Of a stretch of 64,000 nt of DNA, positions 36,866-45,087 are shown piece by piece; positions within the stretch are counted from its first letter, which is position 1, and every line of letters begins with the position of its first letter. A program made the translations under genes and the position numbers. The stretch is from UBA5189 sp040389445 (GTDB lineage: Bacteria > Chloroflexota > Limnocylindria > Limnocylindrales > CSP1-4): the NCBI GenBank assembly GCA_040389445.1, contig JAZJZX010000007.1, forward strand, positions 1 through 64,000, read 5' to 3'. The notes beneath the pieces were generated by a model. The model saw only the letters and a program-made list of their open reading frames with translations. It did no database searches and had not been told where the DNA came from.

Positions 36866-37972
36866 TCATTTCACGGTCAGGGTGCCGGTCATGTTCGCGT
36901 GGATCGAACAGAAGAACATGTACGTTCCCGCCGGCAACGGGGTGTACGCGTAATTGGCGCTGGTGCCGCCGTTGATCGTTTCCTGATTCTCGACGACCGT
37001 CCCGCTCGAGTCGCGAATGTCGACGTCGTGGGGAACACCGGCGGGGTCCTTGTTGCTGAACGCGATCGCAAACGGCGCGTCGGCCGGGACTTCCAGGCTT
37101 GCCGCGTCGAACTTGATGCCCTCGGCCGTGACATTGAGAACCGTGCCGCTCGGCAGGGGTGCCGGCGTGGCGTTGGACTTCTCGATCAGGGCCTTGAGCC
37201 AGGTGTCGTAGTCCGACTGTGACAGGGCGATCACGGAGAAGAGCATGGAGCGATGGCCCGTGCCGCACAGTTCGGCGCACTGGCCCCGGAAGACCTGACC
37301 CGCCTCGGCGGCATCGACGGTGAATTCGAAGGTATTGGTCTGCCCGGGAATCACGTCCCGCTTGAACAGGAACCGCGGAACGTAGAAGGCGTGGATCACA
37401 TCCGGGCTGTCCAGGGTCACCTGCACCGAGCGGCCGACCGGCACGGCCATGCCGCCGGCACCCGTCTCGGCGTCGTAGGCCGGGGCCAGCTGCGAGGCGA
37501 CCTTCTTGCCGTCCCGGTCCAGGTACTCGAACTGCCACTGGAACTGGCCGGCGATCGCGTGGATCCGGATGTCGGGACTCGCACTGACCGCGTCGACATA
37601 GTTCAGGGTCTGCCACGAAATGACGAACATGTACAGGACGATGGCCGTCGGGATGACCGTCCAGATGACCTCGACGAGGTTGTTGCCGTGGGTCTGGGCC
37701 GGCAGTTCCGTGTCCGTCGGGCGACGGCGATACCGCAGGACGCTCCACACGATGAGGCCTTCGACGAGCAGGAAGATCGCGACGCCGATCGCGAACACGA
37801 TGTCGTACAGGCCGCGAACGTCGCGTGCCTGCTGGGTGACCGCATCCGGGGGATAGAGTGTCTTGCCCCAGCCGGTGAGGAAGACGGCAAGAACGAGCGC
37901 GACCAGGATCACCACGACCAGGCCGGCGATGAGCACGTCGGGCGCGGGCCGCTTCCTGGGGCTAGTCGACAT
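36866..37972 (-). CDS. ctaC: Cytochrome c oxidase subunit II with extra C-terminal cupredoxin
   Basis: Receives electrons from cytochrome c through the dinuclear CuA centre. The 368-residue protein has two helices (about 15-37 and 58-80), the aromatic AGQFQWQFEY electron-entry motif, and the CuA ligands VIHAFYVPRF and CAELCGTGHRSM. After about residue 265 there is a second cupredoxin-like domain (TAEGIKFDAASLEVPADAPF ... FFCSIHANMTGTLTVK) with a Cys-x2-His-x2-Met copper-site pattern. caa3 oxidases often carry a cytochrome c domain here; a cupredoxin in its place would be a different electron-entry module. The start is set at MSTSPRKR, just before helix 1. Confidence 0.94.
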   Translation of the reverse strand: MSTSPRKRPAPDVLIAGLVVVILVALVLAVFLTGWGKTLYPPDAVTQQARDVRGLYDIVFAIGVAIFLLVEGLIVWSVLRYRRRPTDTELPAQTHGNNLVEVIWTVIPTAIVLYMFVISWQTLNYVDAVSASPDIRIHAIAGQFQWQFEYLDRDGKKVASQLAPAYDAETGAGGMAVPVGRSVQVTLDSPDVIHAFYVPRFLFKRDVIPGQTNTFEFTVDAAEAGQVFRGQCAELCGTGHRSMLFSVIALSQSDYDTWLKALIEKSNATPAPLPSGTVLNVTAEGIKFDAASLEVPADAPFAIAFSNKDPAGVPHDVDIRDSSGTVVENQETINGGTSANYAYTPLPAGTYMFFCSIHANMTGTLTVK

Positions 37973-38070
37973 CGGCTGTCCTCGGATCGATGAAGGTGAC
38001 GATGCCGGCGATCGGGACGGACCCCGGCGGGGCGCGATCAAGACCTCCCGCGAGGGGCGGGCCGTTCGAC

Positions 38071-38076
38071 ATGATA
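38071..38076 (-). promoter_or_regulatory. Possible -10 (TATCAT) of the oxidase operon
   Basis: On the minus strand TATCAT lies about 100 bases before coxB, in the divergent region shared with ctaG. No convincing -35 was found. The same bases read in the other direction (GATACC) could serve ctaG. Confidence 0.3.
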
Positions 38077-38099
38077 CCCGAGGGCCATCTGTCTCGCGG

Positions 38100-39182
38100 A
38101 TGCTCCGTGTCGCGGCGTGGGACCATGCTCCCGTGGACTTCTCGCGGGGCGGTCGTCGGCTGCTCGTGGCACCCGTTGCGCTCATCGCCTGGGCCGTGGG
38201 AGCACTGCCGGTCGCCGCCCATGGGGAGGTGCCGACCGTGCCACCGGACGCGGCGAATCTCCTCCTGGGCTGGGATATCGAACCGGCCGTGGCGCTGCCG
38301 CTGCTCGTGGCGGCCGTCGCCTGGTGGCGACTTCTCGGCGCGGTGGGCCGGGGCCATCCGGAGCATCCCGTCCCGCGCCGGCAGCGATGGGCGTTCCTGG
38401 GCGGACTGGCTGCGATCGCCGTGGCCCTTCAGTCGGGCATCGCCAGATACGACACCACGCTCTTCTCGCTCCACATGATCCAGCACCTGCTGTTGACCCT
38501 GGTCGCACCACCGCTGCTCGCCCTGGCCGCGCCCGTGACCCAGATCCTGCGGGCAGCCTCGCCGGAGACACGACGGCGCTGGATCCTGCCGATCCTGCAC
38601 AGTCGGGTGGTGTCGGTGATCGGCCATCCGGTCGTGGCGTGGCTGGTCTTCACCGCGGTGATGTGGGGCACCCACTTCTCGCCGCTCTTCGATCAGTCCC
38701 TCGAGCGTCGCCTGCTCCACGACCTGGAACACGGCCTGTACCTCGCGGCAGGCCTCCTCTTCTGGTGGCCGCTGATCGGCCTGGATCCCGCCCCGCGCCG
38801 CATGGGCTACGCCGCCCGGATCGCCTACGTGTTCCTGCAGATGCCCCAGGGCTCCTTCCTGGCGGTGGCCATCCTGTTCGCCGGGAGCCCGCTGTACGCC
38901 CACTACGTCACCCTCGGATCCCCATACGGTATCGATGCGCTGTCCGATCAGCGCCTCGCGGCCGGGATCATGTGGTTCGTGGGCGACGTGATCTTCCTCA
39001 TCGCGACCCTGTCCGTCCTCGCGGGTTGGATGCGGAGCGAATCGCGCACGACCGATGCGGCCGATCGTCGGGCGGATGTCGAGCGCGCGGGGATCCGTGA
39101 TCGGGAAGCGGCCCTTCAGGAGCGACGGAACGCCGAACGCGCGGATCAGACCGGGTCGGAGGTCCCCACCAGGGAGCGGTAG
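38100..39182 (+). CDS. ctaG: Cytochrome c oxidase assembly protein, CtaG/caa3 type
   Basis: A polytopic membrane protein of about 360 residues in the caa3_CtaG family, needed for assembly of caa3-type oxidase in Bacillus. Visible are a signal-like first helix (about 17-38), SLHMIQHLLLTLVAPPLLALAAPV (a conserved His pair region), VMWGTHFSPLFDQSLE, and HDLEHGLYLAAGLLFWWPLIG, with further helices to about residue 325. It is divergent from the oxidase operon it serves. The start is uncertain: ATG 38100 or GTG 38133. The 3' end overlaps the convergent dehydratase gene by 37 bases. Confidence 0.88.
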   Translation: MLRVAAWDHAPVDFSRGGRRLLVAPVALIAWAVGALPVAAHGEVPTVPPDAANLLLGWDIEPAVALPLLVAAVAWWRLLGAVGRGHPEHPVPRRQRWAFLGGLAAIAVALQSGIARYDTTLFSLHMIQHLLLTLVAPPLLALAAPVTQILRAASPETRRRWILPILHSRVVSVIGHPVVAWLVFTAVMWGTHFSPLFDQSLERRLLHDLEHGLYLAAGLLFWWPLIGLDPAPRRMGYAARIAYVFLQMPQGSFLAVAILFAGSPLYAHYVTLGSPYGIDALSDQRLAAGIMWFVGDVIFLIATLSVLAGWMRSESRTTDAADRRADVERAGIRDREAALQERRNAERADQTGSEVPTRER

Positions 39183-40261
39183 CGATCCGGATCGATATTG
39201 CCGCCACTGATCACGGCAACGATGGTCCCGGTCAGCTGGTCGAGGTCCAGTTCCCGGGCGCGAAAGAACGCCGCAGCGACGGCCAGCGCCCCGGACGGCT
39301 CCACGATGAGGCGGGAATGCTCCGCCGCAAGGCGCATCGCCACCGCGATCTCGGCCTCCGACACGGTCACGACGCCGTCAAGCAACCTCGAGAGGTGGGC
39401 AAACGGCCGCACCCCGATGGCCTGGGTCCGGGTTCCGTCGGCGATCGTCCGTGCCGTGGCCTCCCCGCTCCAGCGGACGATGCGACCCGATTCGAGCGAT
39501 TCCGCGGCGTCGGCCGCGAGCTCGGGCTCGACGCCGACGATCCGCGCCCCCGGTCGAAGCGCACGGACGGCGGCCGCGACGCCGCTGGCCAGGCCGCCGC
39601 CACCGATGGGCACGAGGACCAGGGCCAGGTCGGGCACGTCCTCGGCGATCTCCAGACCGCAGGTCCCCTGCCCGGCGATCACGCGGTCATCGTCATACGG
39701 CGGAATCATGACCAGGTCGCGCTCCTCGACAAGACGCCGCGCCATCGCCTCGCGGGCACCGCTCTCGACGCCCACGGTCACGATCTCTGCCCCGTCCGCG
39801 GCCACGCGCTCACGCTTGACCTTCGGGGCATCCTCGGGCATGACCACGGTCGCTCGCACGCCGAGCATTCGGGCGGCACGGGCGACGCCCTGGGCATGGT
39901 TGCCGGACGAGTGGGTGACCACGCCCCGCGCTCGCTCCTCCGGACTCAGCTGGGCGATCGCGTTGTAGGCGCCGCGGATCTTGAAGGCACCGATGGCCTG
40001 CAGGGACTCGGCCTTGAGCAGGATCCGTGGAGGCCCCGCGGCGAACTCCACGAGGGGCGTTCGCATGGCGATGCCGGCGAGCCGGTGCGCGGCCGCCCGG
40101 ATATCGTCAAGCGTCACGAGGGGCGCTGGGTCGGTCGGAGAACCGTCGGTCGGAGAACCGTCGGTCGGAGGGTCGGTCGAACGGCCGTCGGTCGGAGGCG
40201 CGGGGAATCCGGCGCGCCCGGGGTGTGCGCGGGCCGGATCGAGCGCCACGAAGCGGGTCAT
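39146..40261 (-). CDS. PLP-dependent threonine/serine dehydratase-like enzyme
   Basis: A fold-type II PLP enzyme of 371 residues: the Schiff-base Lys is in GAFKIRGAYNAI (about 93), the substrate loop in SSGNHAQGVA, and the phosphate-binding glycine loop in IGGGGLASG. The C-terminal regulatory domain of biosynthetic IlvA is absent, so it is a catabolic threonine ammonia-lyase, serine racemase or hydroxyaspartate lyase; sequence alone does not decide. The N-terminal 45 residues are low complexity, including DGSPT repeats from 15-bp units (40130-40174). The start ATG overlaps the stop of the DksA-like gene (ATGA), which supports it. Confidence 0.88.
   Translation of the reverse strand: MTRFVALDPARAHPGRAGFPAPPTDGRSTDPPTDGSPTDGSPTDPAPLVTLDDIRAAAHRLAGIAMRTPLVEFAAGPPRILLKAESLQAIGAFKIRGAYNAIAQLSPEERARGVVTHSSGNHAQGVARAARMLGVRATVVMPEDAPKVKRERVAADGAEIVTVGVESGAREAMARRLVEERDLVMIPPYDDDRVIAGQGTCGLEIAEDVPDLALVLVPIGGGGLASGVAAAVRALRPGARIVGVEPELAADAAESLESGRIVRWSGEATARTIADGTRTQAIGVRPFAHLSRLLDGVVTVSEAEIAVAMRLAAEHSRLIVEPSGALAVAAAFFRARELDLDQLTGTIVAVISGGNIDPDRYRSLVGTSDPV
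40130..40174. repeat. In-frame 15-bp minisatellite in the dehydratase gene
   Basis: Three tandem 15-bp units (GTCGGTCGGAGAACC, the last diverged) inside the 5' part of the dehydratase gene, encoding DGSPT repeats in an N-terminal tail outside the catalytic fold. The period keeps the frame, so copy-number change would only alter tail length. Confidence 0.85.
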
Positions 40262-40611
40262 CTGGGAGCGCTGCGGGCACAGTCGATGCAGGTGCCGGCC
40301 CACGGGATGGCGTCGAGGCGGGCCGCGGCAATCGGATTCCCGCACGTTCGGCAGATGCCGTACGTTCCCTTGTCGAGGTGGACGAGCGCGTCCTCGACCA
40401 GGGTCAACTGGGCGCGCTCGTGGTCGCGAAGGGCCAGGTCACGCTGCTGCTCGAAGACGTGCGTTGCGGCGGCGGCCTGCGAGCCATAGGTCATCTGGCC
40501 GGGCCCCTCGATCGGTTCGCCGAGGGATTCGCGCAGGCGCGCCGCTTCGGCGACGAGCGCGTCACGGGCGGCGGCCAGGTCCGGCAGATCGGGCATGGGC
40601 TGATCGGGCAT
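40258..40611 (-). CDS. DksA/TraR-type zinc-finger protein
   Basis: A 117-residue protein with an N-terminal helical region (ALVAEAARLRESL ... FEQQRDLALRDHERAQLTLVEDALVHLDKGTYG) and the C-terminal C4 zinc finger CRTCGNPIAAARLDAIPWAGTCIDC (spacing C-x2-C-x17-C-x2-C). Such proteins bind RNA polymerase in the secondary channel and modulate transcription; the acidic coiled-coil tip typical of true DksA is not obvious, so the role is uncertain. The first two Mets lie in a 15-bp duplication (MPDQPMPDLPD). Its stop overlaps the dehydratase start. Confidence 0.85.
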   Translation of the reverse strand: MPDQPMPDLPDLAAARDALVAEAARLRESLGEPIEGPGQMTYGSQAAAATHVFEQQRDLALRDHERAQLTLVEDALVHLDKGTYGICRTCGNPIAAARLDAIPWAGTCIDCARSAPR

Positions 40612-40659
40612 GGGCTGATCGTAGCGCGCCCGGCGGCCGATGCCGCACGATCGCGACCC

Positions 40660-41463
40660 TCAGCGCGTGACGCCCGCTGCCGCGCCGCCGGAGATGCGCT
40701 GGGCGAGGAAGACCGGGATGACACTCAGCAGGACGAGGACGAGCGCCACGACGTTCACCACCGGCAGCTCGGTCGGACGCTGGATCGCGGCCAGGATCCA
40801 CATCGGGATCGTCTGCGTCCCGGCTCCGGCCGTGAAGTTCGTCACGATGACCTCGTCGAACGAGAGCGCAAAGGCGAGCAACGCACCGGACAGGAGCGCC
40901 GTGCGCATCCCCGGAAAGGTGACGCGGCGGAACGTGGTCCAGGTGTCGGCCCCGAGATCCGCGGATGCCTCCTCCGGCGATCGGGGCAGGCGGCGCAGCC
41001 GGGCAATGACGTTGTTGTAGACGATCACGACGCAGAACGTGGCATGGCCGATGACGATCGTCATCAGCCCGAAGTCGATCCCGAAGGTCACGAACGTCGT
41101 CCGCAGGGCGATGCCGGTGACGACCCCCGGGAGAGCGATCGGCAGCACGAGCAGGAACGAGATCGTCTCCCGGCCGAAGAAGCTGAACCGATGCACGGCG
41201 ATCGCCGCGAGCGTCCCCAGCAGGAGCGCGACGATCGTTGCGAAGGCGCCGGCCAGCAGCGAGTTCACCACTGCCCGCAGCACTGCCGGGTTGGATGCAG
41301 CCTCGGCGAACCAGTGGAGCGTGAAGCCTGTCGGCGGCCAGACGAGCAGCCGGCTCGGGTTGAAGGCATAGATCGCCAGGACGATCAAGGGCAGGTAGAG
41401 GAACCCGAGCACGCCGGCGCTTGCCAGACGAACGGCGATGCGGACGGCTCGTGACTCAACCAT
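40660..41463 (-). CDS. potC: Polyamine-type ABC transporter permease (PotC-like)
   Basis: A 267-residue inner-membrane permease with about six helices and the EAA coupling loop EEASADLGADTWTTFRRVTFPGMR (about 165-188). It belongs to the PotC/YdcV group of importers. It forms the transporter with the permease at 41476, the binding protein at 42477 and the ATPase at 43734. It starts 12 bases after the stop of the other permease gene. The substrate is spermidine or putrescine by family resemblance only. Confidence 0.9.
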   Translation of the reverse strand: MVESRAVRIAVRLASAGVLGFLYLPLIVLAIYAFNPSRLLVWPPTGFTLHWFAEAASNPAVLRAVVNSLLAGAFATIVALLLGTLAAIAVHRFSFFGRETISFLLVLPIALPGVVTGIALRTTFVTFGIDFGLMTIVIGHATFCVVIVYNNVIARLRRLPRSPEEASADLGADTWTTFRRVTFPGMRTALLSGALLAFALSFDEVIVTNFTAGAGTQTIPMWILAAIQRPTELPVVNVVALVLVLLSVIPVFLAQRISGGAAAGVTR

Positions 41464-41475
41464 CGACCGGCCGGC

Positions 41476-42394
41476 TCACAGCGACTCGAAGGCGCCGAGG
41501 CGCCTGGCAATCAGCAGGTAGATCGTCATGATCACGATCGGAACGAGCGAGTAGCCGGCCGCGAGTGGCAGGTTGCCGAGACTCGAGTTGTCGTAGATGA
41601 CGTTGCCGATGAACTTGGCGTCCGCGACGAGATCGGGGGTGATGTAGTCGCCGAGCGTCAGCGAGAACGTGAAGATGGAGCCTGCAACGAACGCCGGGAA
41701 CACGAGCGGCAGGATGACCCGCCGGAACGTGGTNNNNNNNNNNGGCCCGCCCGCCCAGGTCCGCCGATGCCTCCAGGAGCGAGTTCGGGATCCGCTCCAG
41801 ACCCGCATAGATCGGCAGGATCATGTACGGCAGCCAGAGATAGCTCAGGACCAGCCAGGCGTTCGAGATCTCGTCGAGCCCGGGGCCTTCGAGACCGAAC
41901 GGGCCGAGAGCCCAGTCGAGGAAGCCGTTGCCCTGGAGGATGGTGCGCCACGCGTAGACCTTGACGAGGTAGGCCGCCCAGAGCGGCATGAGCACGGCGA
42001 TGACCAGGACGCTGCGCATGCGAGGCGAGGCCATGCGGGCCATGTACCAGGCAATGGGAAAGGCGAGCAGCGCGTCGGTGAGCGTGACGAGGACGGCCAT
42101 GGCCACCGTCCGCAGGGCCACGGTCCGGTAGACCTCGTTGCCGAACAGGTCGCCGAAGGCATTCAGGGTCCAGGCAAACGGCTCGACCCGCCCGGTGAAC
42201 GCGTCCTTGGCCCAGAAGGCATTGAGCAGCAGGATGAAGAGCGAACCCAGGTAGGCAATCACCAGCCAGCCCAGCGGGCCGGCCAGGAGCAGGCGGAGCT
42301 GCAGGCCACGGCGCGGGTGCAGCCAGATGGCGAGACGGCGCGCCAGGGTCCCCTGGGGCGGGGGGTTCTCGCCGGATGTGGTCGGAGCGGTCAT
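41476..42394 (-). CDS. potB: Polyamine-type ABC transporter permease (PotB-like), interrupted by an assembly gap
   Basis: Inner-membrane permease with six helices. The N-terminal part (MTAPTTSGENPPPQG ... LLEASADLGGRA) and the C-terminal part (TTFRRVILPLVFPAF ... IYLLIARRLGAFESL) lie in different frames, separated by ten Ns at 41734-41743. In the PotC-like paralogue the matching EAA loop reads DLGADTWTTFRRV, so replacing the Ns by three bases (one codon, probably Trp) restores one continuous protein. The gene is therefore most likely intact and the gap length is arbitrary. Exact protein length is unknown, near 303 residues. Confidence 0.85.
41734..41743. other. Assembly gap (ten Ns)
   Basis: Ten ambiguous bases inside the permease gene, at the EAA coupling loop. 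The flanking frames are inconsistent with a 10-base gap and consistent with a 3-base (or 3n) gap. Confidence 0.98.
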
Positions 42395-42416
42395 GGATCT
42401 CCGGGGTTCGGATGGG

Positions 42417-42448
42417 AAAGGCTCCCCGGGTCCTCCCGGGGAGCCTTT
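42417..42448. terminator. Strong hairpin between binding-protein and permease genes
   Basis: A perfect 14-bp stem (AAAGGCTCCCCGGG / CCCGGGGAGCCTTT) with a TCCT loop, just after the binding-protein gene and before the permease gene on the minus strand. Such intra-operon hairpins commonly act as partial terminators or RNA stabilisers, so that the binding protein is made in excess over the membrane subunits. Confidence 0.8.
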
Positions 42449-42476
42449 CGGTGCTCAGCGGTGGTGAGCCGGAGGC

Positions 42477-43652
42477 TCAGGCGCCCCGGAGCGCCGTCCA
42501 GGCCGCGACCCACGCGTCCTGGTCCTTGCAGGTGGTACTGGCATCCGCGTCGGCACAATCCGCCTGCGGGGTGCTCCAGTACCAGATCTTCTTGTAGTAC
42601 GCCTCGTCGTTTGCGTGCGTCTGCTCGCAATGACCGGGCGACAGGGTCTCGGCGTAGTCGCAGGCCTGCTGGCTGGTCGGCGCTTCGCCGAACCAGACCG
42701 TGGCCTGGCCGTTCGCCTCGGCCGACATCATGTGGTCCATCCACTTGTACATGCAGTTGGGGTTCTTGGCCTTCTTGGCGATCATCCACGTGTCGGACCA
42801 GCCGGTGGACCCCTCGTCGGGCAGGACCGCCGCGATCGGCTGGCCTTCGCCCTGCAGGAGGTTGACCTGGTACTGCCAGGTCGTGCCGGTGACGACGTCT
42901 CCGGCCGCGTACGACGTGACCTGGTCGGTCAGCAGGCCCCAGTACAGGGCTCCGTTGTCGCGCTGCTGCTCGAGGAGCTTGATCGCGGCATCGAACTGTG
43001 CCTGGTTCAACTGGTACGGGTTGGTGATCTTGAGATCGGGCTGCTTCGTCATCAGGTGCAGCGCAGCGTCGGCGATGTAGATCGAGGAGTCGTAGACGCT
43101 GATCTTGCCCTTGTACTTCGATCCGTCTTCCCAGACCGAGTCCCAGCTGGTGGGTGGCGTGGTGATGACCTCCGTGTTGTAGGCGAGCAGGTTGGGACCG
43201 CGTCCATGCGGCACGCCGTAATTGACGCCGTCCACCGTGTTGTGGGGCAGGTCCTTGAGGCCCGGGAACACGTTCTTGTAGTTCTCCAGCAGGGCCGTGT
43301 TCACCGGGGCGACAATGCCTCCGGCGATCAGGCGTGTCGTGGCGTCTCCCGACGCCGAGATGCCGTCGTAGTCACCCGACTGCATGAGCGCCACGCCGTT
43401 GTTCGAATCGGTCATGTCGGTCGTGCTGACCTTGCACCCGGTCTTGGTCTCGAACGGCGTGACCCAGTCGTACGCCGGGTCCACCTCTCCGCGCTCCGCG
43501 TACCCGGCCCAGATGACCAGGTTGAGCGCCCCCTCGCCCTCGCCGATCGACGTCGGCAGGTCGACCGTGGGCTTTGGGCTGGCCCCGCTGCCGCAGCCGG
43601 ACGCGACCAGCGCGACCACGCCGAGTGCGACCAGGAATCTTCGGTGCTTCAT
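42477..43652 (-). CDS. potD: Polyamine-type ABC transporter substrate-binding lipoprotein (PotD-like)
   Basis: A 391-residue extracytoplasmic solute-binding protein. The lipoprotein signal MKHRRFLVALGVVALVASGC has its lipobox Cys near residue 20. The mature part matches the PotD/PotF type: NLVIWAGYAERGEVDPAYDWV, TGCKVSTTDMTDSNNGVALM, GVPHGRGPNLLAYNT, WDSVWEDGSKYKGKISVYDS, and DVVTGTTWQYQVNLLQ. The ATG is preceded by GGAGGAGGAG. The predicted ligand is a polyamine or related cation, not certain. It lies after the ATPase gene and before the permeases. Confidence 0.9.
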   Translation of the reverse strand: MKHRRFLVALGVVALVASGCGSGASPKPTVDLPTSIGEGEGALNLVIWAGYAERGEVDPAYDWVTPFETKTGCKVSTTDMTDSNNGVALMQSGDYDGISASGDATTRLIAGGIVAPVNTALLENYKNVFPGLKDLPHNTVDGVNYGVPHGRGPNLLAYNTEVITTPPTSWDSVWEDGSKYKGKISVYDSSIYIADAALHLMTKQPDLKITNPYQLNQAQFDAAIKLLEQQRDNGALYWGLLTDQVTSYAAGDVVTGTTWQYQVNLLQGEGQPIAAVLPDEGSTGWSDTWMIAKKAKNPNCMYKWMDHMMSAEANGQATVWFGEAPTSQQACDYAETLSPGHCEQTHANDEAYYKKIWYWSTPQADCADADASTTCKDQDAWVAAWTALRGA

Positions 43653-43733
43653 GCTCCTCCTCCGTTCGGCCCCATCCGGACCCGACTCCACTCCAAGCCT
43701 GCCGGCAGGTCCGGCACGGCGTCGCCTGAACTC

Positions 43734-44882
43734 CTACCCATCCGCGACGGGCAGATTGTGCTGGCGCTTCCAGGTGAGGCGGACCATCCGTCCCTTCGCC
43801 GAGAGCGCCTCCATCGATGAGGTTGCGAGGTTCTGCTGGGTGACGACGAGCTCGCCTCCAGTGTTCAGCGCCACGATATAGCGAGTATCCGGTCCGAGGT
43901 AGACGACTTCGCGAATCGTCCCGAGGGTCGAGGCTTCGTCGGCACCGGGCGTCGAGTCGGGATCCGCCAGACGAATCTTCTCGGGACGGACGGTGAACGT
44001 ACCGACGGCCCCCACGACAGAGCGCGCGGCGTCCCCGGTGAGCAGGTTCGAGGTCCCCACGAAGCCGGCGACGAACCGCGTCGCGGGCCGCTCATAGACA
44101 TCCGCCGGCGTGCCGACCTGCTCGATCCGGCCGCGATTGAACACAGCGAGGCGATCGCTCATCGTGAGCGCCTCCTGCTGATCGTGGGTGACGTAGATGA
44201 AGGTGATCCCGACGTCCTGCTGGATGGCCTTCAGTTCGATCTGCATCTCCTCGCGCAGCTTGAGGTCCAGGGCGCCGAGTGGCTCGTCCAGCAGGAGGAC
44301 CTTGGGCCGGTTCACGAGCGCGCGAGCGAGCGCAACGCGCTGCCGCTGACCGCCCGACAGCTGGCCCGGCTTGCGCCGTTCGAACCCTTCGAGCCGGACC
44401 ATGGCCATGGCCTCGGCGACCTGGCGATCGCGTTCGGGACGCGGCACCTTTCGGACCACGAGCCCATAGGCGATGTTCTCGCCGACCGTCATGTGCGGAA
44501 ACAGGGCGTAGTCCTGGAAGACGGTGTTGACGTCGCGATCGAAGGGCGGAACGTCCGTGACGTCCTGGCCGTGGAGCAGGATGCGTCCCCGGGTCGGACG
44601 CTCGAAGCCCGCGATCATGCGCAGCGTGGTGGTCTTGCCCGACCCGGACGGACCGAGCATCGAGAAGAACTCGCCGTCCCGGATCTCGAGGTCGATCCCG
44701 TCGACCGCGATCACGGCGTCTCCGGGAACGGCCCTCATGGCCGCTGCGACCCGTCTGCCGGCCGCGTCGCCACCGAACTGCTTCGTCACGCCGTCGAGCC
44801 GGACCGCGGCTTCTTCCGGGAACGGGCGGCCCGCTGTCGCGGCGGCTGCCGGCATGCTCGGAGGCAGGGATTGCGTCGTCAC
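43734..44882 (-). CDS. potA: Polyamine-type ABC transporter ATP-binding protein (PotA-like)
   Basis: A 382-residue ATPase energising the transporter: Walker A GPSGSGKTTTLRM (about 76-88), Q-loop VFQDYALFPHMTVGENIAYGL, signature LSGGQRQRVALARAL, Walker B VLLLDEPLGALD, switch THDQQEALTMSD, then a C-terminal TOBE-like domain (about 275-382: VRPEKIRLADPD). About 45 residues precede the usual start of the family. The GTG at 44880-44882 has GGAAG nine bases upstream; an ATG nine codons later is possible. First gene of the transporter operon. Confidence 0.9.
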   Translation of the reverse strand: MTTQSLPPSMPAAAATAGRPFPEEAAVRLDGVTKQFGGDAAGRRVAAAMRAVPGDAVIAVDGIDLEIRDGEFFSMLGPSGSGKTTTLRMIAGFERPTRGRILLHGQDVTDVPPFDRDVNTVFQDYALFPHMTVGENIAYGLVVRKVPRPERDRQVAEAMAMVRLEGFERRKPGQLSGGQRQRVALARALVNRPKVLLLDEPLGALDLKLREEMQIELKAIQQDVGITFIYVTHDQQEALTMSDRLAVFNRGRIEQVGTPADVYERPATRFVAGFVGTSNLLTGDAARSVVGAVGTFTVRPEKIRLADPDSTPGADEASTLGTIREVVYLGPDTRYIVALNTGGELVVTQQNLATSSMEALSAKGRMVRLTWKRQHNLPVADG

Positions 44883-44961
44883 GTCGGGTGGCTTCCTTGG
44901 TTCGGGTTCCGATGAAAAGGTGCAGCCAATGCAGCGCAATTCGCAGAGATCCACCGCCCGG

Positions 44962-45043
44962 CCCGCGACCATCGCGGGTCGTCCTCGCCGGCGGCTACGC
45001 GCGACTGGTCAGCACTATCCCGTGGCGGCGACGCCGGTGTCAA
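44962..45043 (-). promoter_or_regulatory. Promoter and 5'-leader hairpin of the polyamine-type transporter operon
   Basis: On the minus strand a consensus TTGACA (45043-45038) is followed by 18 bp and GATAGT (45019-45014). Transcription from near 45007 gives a leader of about 125 nt before the ATPase gene. The leader contains a 7-bp stem CCCGCGA-TGG-TCGCGGG (44978-44962) without a T-run. Whether the hairpin has a regulatory role is unknown. Confidence 0.6.
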
Positions 45044-45072
45044 GCAACTTCGGAGCCGCGCACCGACGGTCG

Positions 45073-45078
45073 TAGACT
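45073..45078 (+). promoter_or_regulatory. -10-like TAGACT, nine bases before a GTG start
   Basis: TAGACT followed by GCCCGGACC and the GTG of the cupredoxin lipoprotein gene. The ilv operon promoter has almost the same sequence (TAGACT, GCCGGGACC, GTG), which argues that both are functional -10 elements. No ribosome-binding site lies between, so the message is probably leaderless. Confidence 0.5.
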
Positions 45079-45087
45079 GCCCGGACC

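Noticed and set aside
41476..42394. Permease called as a pseudogene because of the frame change
   Set aside because: The frame change coincides exactly with the ten Ns; a three-base gap restores the conserved EAA loop.
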